Source: UBA11524 sp964383815 (GTDB taxonomy: Bacteria; Bacillota; Clostridia; Christensenellales; Aristaeellaceae). From it: a stretch of 64,000 bases of DNA. Both the position numbers and the translations under genes were made by a program. The stretch lies in contig CAYLIC010000003.1 in NCBI GenBank assembly GCA_964383815.1, forward strand, positions 1-64,000, written 5' to 3'. Below, in pieces: positions 58,938-64,000 of this stretch (its first letter is position 1; every line of letters starts with the position of its first letter). The notes beneath the pieces are model-generated. The model did no database searches, was not told the origin of the DNA, and worked only from the letters and a program-made list of their open reading frames with translations.

Positions 58938-59831
58938 CTATTCTTCGTCAACAACCGTCCAGGTGTCCGGGTCGCTGTCGATGGCGGTCTCCATGGCCTG
59001 GTCGATGGCGGCCTGGGTGGCCTGGCTGGCAATGCCATTGGGGGAAAGACCCAGGGCGGCTTGGAAAGCCTTTACTGCTGCCACAGTGCCGCTGCCGAAA
59101 ACGCCATCGGCCTTGCCTGCTTCCAAATAGCCCAGGTAGGCCAGCTTTTCCTGCAAGGCCTGCACCTTAAGGCCGCTGTTGCCCGCGCGCATGGTGTAGT
59201 CTGCCACATCATGCACGGTGCCATAGCCCAGGATGCGGCTGTAGGTCAGGTCGTACACATTGCGCTGCACGGCGGAGGGCGCATTGCCTTCCAGCACATG
59301 CACCTGCACGCTGCCGTTTTCGTCCCGGGTGCAGTATTCCACCATGGCCACATGGTCGGTATCCTGGGTGTTTGTCCAGGTGAAGAATACCCAGTCCCCG
59401 GGCTGGGGGATATAGTCCCCGGTGCGGATGTAGCTCTCGCTGCCCCTGAGCCACTGGTAGCCCCAGTCCTGCAGGAAGCCATTGCGGACAATGTACCGCC
59501 CCTGCCGGATAAACCAGCTGCGCCCGGTGTTGCTGCCGGAGTACAGGGGGTAAATGTGGCGCAGAAGCTGGGTGCCGTAGCGCTGATCCACCTGATCCAC
59601 GCACCAGCACAGGTATTCGGCACACCACTGGGCATAGGGGTCGCCAGCCCACTGACCATACTTGCTCCAGCCGTGGTCACCCTCGGTGTAGCCAACCTCC
59701 CCGGCGGCAATCTCCAGCAGGTGTGTCACATAATCCGGTACCTGCCAGGCAGGAGGAATGACGGTGGCCTCGCCCTGGGCGGAGGCGCACAAAAGAAGCA
59801 GCGCACATACCAGCGTCAGCAGCCTCTTCAT
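58938..59831 (-). CDS. Secreted CHAP-domain amidase/endopeptidase with peptidoglycan-binding domain
   Basis: A 297-residue secreted protein. The signal peptide ends near SAQG/EA. The CHAP domain (about residues 45-205) has the catalytic cysteine in YAQWCAEYLCW and histidine in DTDHVAMVEY; LQDWGYQWLRG and PQPGDWVFFTW are also typical. The C-terminal peptidoglycan-binding type 1 domain reads GNSGLKVQALQEKLAYLGYL, then DGVFGSGTVAAVKAFQ. It should cut peptidoglycan cross-bridges or stems. The ATG at 59831 follows AAGGAGG. It lies between sfsA and ppaC in the envelope operon. Confidence 0.88.
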   Translation of the reverse strand: MKRLLTLVCALLLLCASAQGEATVIPPAWQVPDYVTHLLEIAAGEVGYTEGDHGWSKYGQWAGDPYAQWCAEYLCWCVDQVDQRYGTQLLRHIYPLYSGSNTGRSWFIRQGRYIVRNGFLQDWGYQWLRGSESYIRTGDYIPQPGDWVFFTWTNTQDTDHVAMVEYCTRDENGSVQVHVLEGNAPSAVQRNVYDLTYSRILGYGTVHDVADYTMRAGNSGLKVQALQEKLAYLGYLEAGKADGVFGSGTVAAVKAFQAALGLSPNGIASQATQAAIDQAMETAIDSDPDTWTVVDEE

Positions 59832-59843
59832 GGGCAAACCTCC

Positions 59844-60530
59844 TTACAAATGCACGGGAACGGTGCCGGTGATGGTGCAGCTCTCCGGGGTTACACGGCA
59901 CAGGGCAGCGGTGATGCGCACGCCGGCGGTGCGGGCCTCCCGCAAGGCCTGGGCAAAGGCCGGGTCGGTACCATCGTTGGGCGAAAGACCCCGCACATTG
60001 TCCCGCTGGATAACAAAGCACACGCCCGCATCATACCCGGCCTGCCGGGCGGCGATTAACTCCCGCAGGTGCCTGGCGCCGCGCTCCGTGGGCGCATCGG
60101 GGAAATAGGCCATGCCCTTTGCGTCAAACAGGGTAACGCCCTTTACCTCGGCAAAGCCGGGCACATCCCCCAGCCGGTAGGCGAAATCAAACCGGGATGC
60201 GCCGTAGCGAACCTCCGGCTGCAGAGCAGTCAGGCCTGGCAGGTAGCCGCCCTGGCTGGCCCATTCGGCAAAGATGGCGTTGGGCGCCTGGCTGTCCATG
60301 TTGATGGTATAGCCGTCCTTCTCCACCGCCACCAGGTCGAAGCGGGTCTTCCGGGCAGGATTGTCGCTTTCCTCCAGCCACACATGGCAGCCGGGAATCA
60401 AAAGCTCACGGCAGCGCCCGGTGTTCTTCACATGGCAGAGGGCGGTTCCGCCATCCACCAGGCAGCGGGCAATGAACCTGTTGGGCCGGGCAAGAAAGGT
60501 GGCCTGCCGCAAACGGTGGTACAGCCTCAT
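59844..60530 (-). CDS. sfsA: DNA/RNA nuclease SfsA family protein
   Basis: A 228-residue SfsA protein. Recognisable blocks are the OB-like N-terminus with RPNRFIARCL, HVKNTGRCRELLIPG, the PD-(D/E)xK-like core SRFDFAYR...AEVKGVTLFD and AYFPDAPTERGARHLREL. The family was named for sugar fermentation stimulation; nuclease activity has been proposed for it. The start overlaps the vanW stop by four bases. Confidence 0.92.
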   Translation of the reverse strand: MRLYHRLRQATFLARPNRFIARCLVDGGTALCHVKNTGRCRELLIPGCHVWLEESDNPARKTRFDLVAVEKDGYTINMDSQAPNAIFAEWASQGGYLPGLTALQPEVRYGASRFDFAYRLGDVPGFAEVKGVTLFDAKGMAYFPDAPTERGARHLRELIAARQAGYDAGVCFVIQRDNVRGLSPNDGTDPAFAQALREARTAGVRITAALCRVTPESCTITGTVPVHL

Positions 60531-61657
60531 TCGTACACCCGGTACACCAGCATCAGCAGGGCGCCGTCATCGGAGGTATGGCCCTCGATGCGGATGGGGA
60601 AATCGTAATCGTTGCGGAAGCGCAGGTTCAGGTTATCATTGCCCACGGCGGCATCCACCCCATGGGGCAGATACTTGGCGCCGCTGGGCCCGTGGGGACG
60701 GCGCTGCAGGATGGTCACCTGGGGCAGCTGCATCAGGGCGTTGTACAGCGTGGAGGACACCTGGCAGGTGCCGCCGCCATACCCGGGCACGGAGGTGCCG
60801 TTCACCAGCACCCAGGCCTTCTGGTAGCCGTACTGGGGGCGATAGGGGCCCACGTCCTTGTTGAAGTTCAGGGATTCGCCGGGCTGCATCACCCGGGTCA
60901 GGCGCTCGCAGGCCACGCGGATGTTGATGATGCGGCTCTTGTTGATATCCGTCTGCGCCATGGTGTAGTAGGAGGTATAGGCTGCAATGGGCGTTTCCTC
61001 ATTGATGGGTTCATCCGTGGGGGAAACGGGAATCAGGTCGGTCAGGTCGTTCATGTCGATGTAGCCATAGGTGCGCCAGTACAGCACAATGGCCCAGCCG
61101 TCCTGTATCTGCCAGATGCTCAGCCGGGTGCCCGGGTTCAGGACCACCCAGCTCTCATCGCTGTCGCTCATGGACTTGCGCACAGGGCATACATCCGCTG
61201 TGGTGGCGATGTAGGCCGCCTTCTGCACGCCATAGGGCGGCGTGTTCACCGGGTCAACGGGGGTGACGGAGGAAATCCTGTCCCGCTTGATGTAGCCAAT
61301 ATCGTTACCGGACCGGGCAATCACCCACGCGCTGCCAACGTACAGAACGTCAATCTGCTGGTTCTTGCCGGCGCTGCCGATGCGCTTGCTTTCCATGTCG
61401 CGCTGGGCAAAAAGGCTGGAGGCATTCTCCACCCGTGCGGTGTACAGGGCGGGGGAGGAAAGGGTGAAATCCTCCCGGGAAGCCTCCTGATAGGTGGCGC
61501 CTACATGGGCCTCCTCGGCAGCGGTGTCGTCCACCTCGTCCAGCTGGAGCAGCTCGTCCATCTCCTCCTGGGTGGGCGATTCCTCCTCGCCCAGGGCGGG
61601 CAGGGCGGCAAGCAGCAGGCACAGGGCCATCAATAGCGAAAGCAGGCGTTTGGACAT
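60527..61657 (-). CDS. Secreted VanW-domain protein with SH3-like repeats
   Basis: A 376-residue secreted protein. The signal peptide ends near LPALG/EEE and an acidic linker follows. Two SH3-like domains (about residues 70-130 and 145-215) precede the VanW domain, with NIRVACERLTRVMQPGESLNF, DVGPYRPQYGYQKAWV and the YGGGTCQVSSTLYNAL motif. VanW-type proteins occur in vancomycin-resistance clusters and in ordinary cell-wall loci, but their activity is not known to me. It is the first gene of a five-gene envelope operon. CCAAGGAGG precedes the start. Confidence 0.88.
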   Translation of the reverse strand: MSKRLLSLLMALCLLLAALPALGEEESPTQEEMDELLQLDEVDDTAAEEAHVGATYQEASREDFTLSSPALYTARVENASSLFAQRDMESKRIGSAGKNQQIDVLYVGSAWVIARSGNDIGYIKRDRISSVTPVDPVNTPPYGVQKAAYIATTADVCPVRKSMSDSDESWVVLNPGTRLSIWQIQDGWAIVLYWRTYGYIDMNDLTDLIPVSPTDEPINEETPIAAYTSYYTMAQTDINKSRIINIRVACERLTRVMQPGESLNFNKDVGPYRPQYGYQKAWVLVNGTSVPGYGGGTCQVSSTLYNALMQLPQVTILQRRPHGPSGAKYLPHGVDAAVGNDNLNLRFRNDYDFPIRIEGHTSDDGALLMLVYRVYE

Positions 61658-61697
61658 GGGTCAAGGACCTCCTTGGTGAATAAATACCATTCGGTTC

Positions 61698-61726
61698 ATT
61701 ATATCATCACGGGGCCGAAGCCGCAA
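61698..61726 (-). promoter_or_regulatory. Sigma-A promoter of the envelope operon
   Basis: On the minus strand TTGCGG, 17-base spacer, TATAAT, 40 bases before the vanW-domain start. Confidence 0.78.
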
Positions 61727-61756
61727 GACCGCAGACGCTGGTTTTACAAAACGTGC

Positions 61757-61787
61757 AAAAAATGCGGCAAGCATGATGCCTGCCGCA
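61757..61787 (-). terminator. pheT terminator
   Basis: On the minus strand TGCGGCA / TGCCGCA stem with inner pairing, followed by TTTTTT. It lies about 125 bases after the pheT stop, beyond the repeat copy at 61834-61903. Confidence 0.85.
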
Positions 61788-61833
61788 AAAGAAAACGGAC
61801 TGAAAAACCTGCCATCTCAGCATGCACAGGATA

Positions 61834-61903
61834 CGCACACCCGAATGGGATGCTTATGGGATGGAATCCCTTAAGCGCCCTGCAGGGACAGCGCCCTGCA
61901 GGC
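61834..61903 (+). repeat. Interspersed palindromic repeat, copy 5, in the pheT 3' untranslated region
   Basis: First hairpin 61847-61876 (GGGATGCTTATGGGATGGA...), second hairpin CCTGCAGGG / CCCTGCAGG (61879-61902). The left flank ACGCACACCCGAA is shared with copy 2. Confidence 0.78.
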
Positions 61904-61910
61904 AGAGTCC

Positions 61911-64000
61911 TCAGGCCCGCAGGGTGGCGCTGTGCCTGTCGGCGGCGGTGCGGAGAATCTTGTCCATGGCTTTGGTGATTTCCGCATCGGTCAGGGTGTG
62001 ATCGGCGCCGCGGAAGATGAAGGAGAAGGCCACGGACTTCATGCCCTCGCCCAGAGCAGCGGAACGGTACACATCGAACATTTTCACATCCTCCAGGATG
62101 GAACCGGCGGCCTGAGCCATGTCGGCCATCAGGGGGCCAACGTGCACATCCTCTGCCATCACCAGGGACAGATCACGGGTTACGGCAGGGAAGCGGGGCA
62201 TGGGCTTCACGGTGCCCATGGGCTTGTGCAGGCGGGCCAGCTGATCCATGTCCAGCTCGGCAATGTAGGCACGCATGGGCATGTCGAAGGCCTCACGCAC
62301 GGCAGGGTGCACCTCACCCAGGCAGCACACCTGCTCATCGCCAGCCATCAGCACGGCCCTGCGCCCGGGGTGCAGGTAGCTTTCGCCACGGGCCTCCACC
62401 ACGGTTTCAATGCCCAGGGCGGAAAGCAGGCGCTCCACCACACCGCGCAGGGTGAAGAAGTCCACCTCCTTGCCGTACACGCCCAGGCACAGCTTCTGGG
62501 TTTCCACAGGCAGGCCTTCCCCGGTGCGCGCCTCGCCGTCAAACACGGCGGAAGCCTCGAACAGGCGGGCAGCCTCGTTGCTGCGGTTCATGTTCAGGGC
62601 CAGGGTGGACAGCATGCCGGGGGTCAGTGTGGTGCGCATGACGCTGGTGTCCTCGCCCAGGGGGTTGCGGATGGGCAGCTGCACCAGCCGGGGATCATCC
62701 TGGGAAAGGTCCAGCTTTTCCACTGTGCGGGGATTGACGAAGGAGAAATTCAGAATTTCATAGAAGCCCATAGCCACCAGGTGGCGGGTGACCTCGTCCT
62801 TCAGGCGCATGCGGGGGGAGCGGCAGCCGGGGGTGGTGTCGCCACGGAGCAGGGTGGAAGGAATGTGGTCATAGCCGTACACCCGCAGCGCTTCCTCAGA
62901 CAGGTCAGCCTCGCCGTCCACGTCCTGACGGTAGTCGGGCACGGCAACGGTTAAATGATCACCATCCCGCTGAACGCCGAAGTTCAGCTTTTCAAGGATG
63001 CTAACGATTTCATCGGCGGGGATGTCCACACCGGTGCGGTGCACAATGCGCTCAATGGAGCCGGTAACCACCTGCTGCCCGGCAGGCTCCGGGTAAACAT
63101 CGATGATGCCGGACACCACATCGCCGGCGTCCAGCTGGTTAATCATCTGGCAGGCCCGCTGCATGGCCTCCATGGCGGTCTTGACGGACACACCCTTTTC
63201 AAAACGGGCGGAAGACTCGGTGCGGATGCCCAGGGCGCGGCTGGTGATGCGGGTGGCAGCCCGGTCGAACACGGCGCATTCGAACATCATGGTGTGGGTC
63301 TTTTCGGTAATCTCGGATTCCTCGCCGCCCATGATGCCCGCCACGCAGGAGGGCTTCACCGCATCGCAGATCACCAGCTGACCGGGGGTCAGGTCGTGCT
63401 GCTTGCCATCCAGGGTGGTAATGTGCTCACCCTCTTTGGCCTTGCGGACGATGATGTGGTTGCCCTCCACCATGTCTAGGTCGAAGGCGTGCATGGGGTG
63501 ACCTGTTTCCAGCATGATGAAGTTGGTAATGTCCACCACGTTGTTGATGGAGCGCATGCCGGCGCCATTCAGGTATTTGCGCAGCCACATGGGGGACTGG
63601 CCTACGCGAACATTCTTGATAACCCGGGCAATGTAGCGCGGGCACAGGTCGGTGGCCTCAATGTCCACCTTCACATAGTCGTGTACATCGCCGCCGCATT
63701 CCTTCACGGTGATTTCCGGTTTGGTGAAGGTGGTGCCGCAGGCCACGGCGGTTTCGCGGGCAATGCCCCACACGCTCAGGCAGTCGGGCCGGTTGGCCAG
63801 CACTTCAAAGTCCATCACGGTGTCATCCATGCCCAGAATCGGCTTTACATCGCTGCCCACGGGGTAGTCCTCGTGGAAAATCAGCAGTCCGGCCTCACCC
63901 ACATGGGGGTAGACCTCCACCGGCACGCCCAGCTCGTCACCGCCGCAGAGCATGCCTTCGCTGGCCACGCCGCGGAGCTTGCCCTTCTTAATCTTCACGC
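61911..64000 (-). CDS. pheT: Phenylalanine-tRNA ligase beta subunit, N-terminus off the window
   Basis: About 696 residues of PheT are present; the usual length is near 800, and the reading frame stays open to the right edge, so roughly 100 N-terminal residues (tRNA-binding OB domain) are missing. Visible domains are the end of the OB domain (KLRGVASEGMLCGG), the B3/B4 editing domain (MDFEVLANRPDCLS, MRSINNVVDITNF, IMGGEESEITEKT), B5 (VSILEKLNFGVQRDG), the catalytic-like core (VMRTTLTPGMLSTLALN) and the C-terminal ferredoxin-like B8 domain (PMPRFPAVTRDLSLVM, TLTDAEITKAM). The stop is followed by repeat copy 5 and a terminator. pheS should lie upstream of the edge. Confidence 0.96.
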   Translation of the reverse strand, partial: VKIKKGKLRGVASEGMLCGGDELGVPVEVYPHVGEAGLLIFHEDYPVGSDVKPILGMDDTVMDFEVLANRPDCLSVWGIARETAVACGTTFTKPEITVKECGGDVHDYVKVDIEATDLCPRYIARVIKNVRVGQSPMWLRKYLNGAGMRSINNVVDITNFIMLETGHPMHAFDLDMVEGNHIIVRKAKEGEHITTLDGKQHDLTPGQLVICDAVKPSCVAGIMGGEESEITEKTHTMMFECAVFDRAATRITSRALGIRTESSARFEKGVSVKTAMEAMQRACQMINQLDAGDVVSGIIDVYPEPAGQQVVTGSIERIVHRTGVDIPADEIVSILEKLNFGVQRDGDHLTVAVPDYRQDVDGEADLSEEALRVYGYDHIPSTLLRGDTTPGCRSPRMRLKDEVTRHLVAMGFYEILNFSFVNPRTVEKLDLSQDDPRLVQLPIRNPLGEDTSVMRTTLTPGMLSTLALNMNRSNEAARLFEASAVFDGEARTGEGLPVETQKLCLGVYGKEVDFFTLRGVVERLLSALGIETVVEARGESYLHPGRRAVLMAGDEQVCCLGEVHPAVREAFDMPMRAYIAELDMDQLARLHKPMGTVKPMPRFPAVTRDLSLVMAEDVHVGPLMADMAQAAGSILEDVKMFDVYRSAALGEGMKSVAFSFIFRGADHTLTDAEITKAMDKILRTAADRHSATLRA

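Noticed and set aside
61911..64000. pheT as a truncated or frameshifted gene
   Set aside because: The frame is open to the window edge and all later domains are intact; the missing N-terminus is simply outside the window.

Overview
The window reads as a GC-rich chromosome segment of an anaerobic Gram-positive Bacillota of class Clostridia. Supporting signs are AGGAGG-type ribosome binding sites, consensus sigma-A promoters, a PyrR attenuator, a TPP riboswitch, an LCP-family protein, a VanW/CHAP envelope operon, a DapL-type lysine/diaminopimelate route and no outer-membrane genes. The many short signal peptides ending in ALA or AEE, together with DapL, fit Christensenellales or Oscillospirales. 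That placement is my inference and was not tested against any database. I see no phage, insertion sequence, CRISPR array or rRNA operon.

Layout. 1-2290: end of the ribosomal/RNA polymerase cluster (rpsK end, rpsD, rpoA, rplQ). 2.4-9.1 kb: small housekeeping genes, including a universal stress protein, RNase Z, thiamine transporter thiT under a TPP riboswitch, a padR/DUF2812 pair behind a dense palindromic operator, a YfbR nucleotidase, a sugar isomerase and an LCP protein. 9.2-13.7 kb: acyltransferase, MarR, ribosomal protein L31, a degenerate CapA protein and an Lrp/aminotransferase pair. 13.9-19.8 kb: DUF1385-prmC-prfA-sua5-glycogen debranching operon. 20-26.6 kb: a membrane-anchored repeat protein, a PyrR-controlled uraA-pyrR unit, an E2-like acyltransferase with lost catalytic residues, tyrA, DUF523 and tRNA-Leu.

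26.7-33.6 kb (minus strand): a maltodextrin operon led by a secreted protein with three starch-binding modules, then binding protein, two permeases, an intracellular GH13 enzyme and a LacI regulator. A 14-bp LacI-type palindrome lies just upstream of its promoter. Next come a 641-residue surface protein with a PATGD sorting-like tail, a dnaE-gtrA-HAD operon, two separately transcribed CofE-like proteins, a MATE-luxS-phosphoesterase operon and a two-component system. 48-55.7 kb: traX, a dapF-dapL-cysK operon and a heterodimeric ABC exporter. 55.9-64 kb: an envelope operon (vanW, sfsA, CHAP hydrolase, pyrophosphatase, unknown secreted protein) and most of pheT.

The most unusual signals are non-coding. 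(1) An interspersed bipartite palindromic repeat occurs five times, always between genes. Its first hairpin is conserved in sequence, while its second is conserved in structure but not sequence; two inverted copies bracket 126 bp like a miniature transposable element. (2) At two genes (rnz and tyrA) a terminator-shaped hairpin plus U6 lies directly before the start codon, so its 3' arm is also the Shine-Dalgarno sequence. (3) The maltodextrin operon couples a non-catalytic triple starch-binding protein to import and intracellular hydrolysis.
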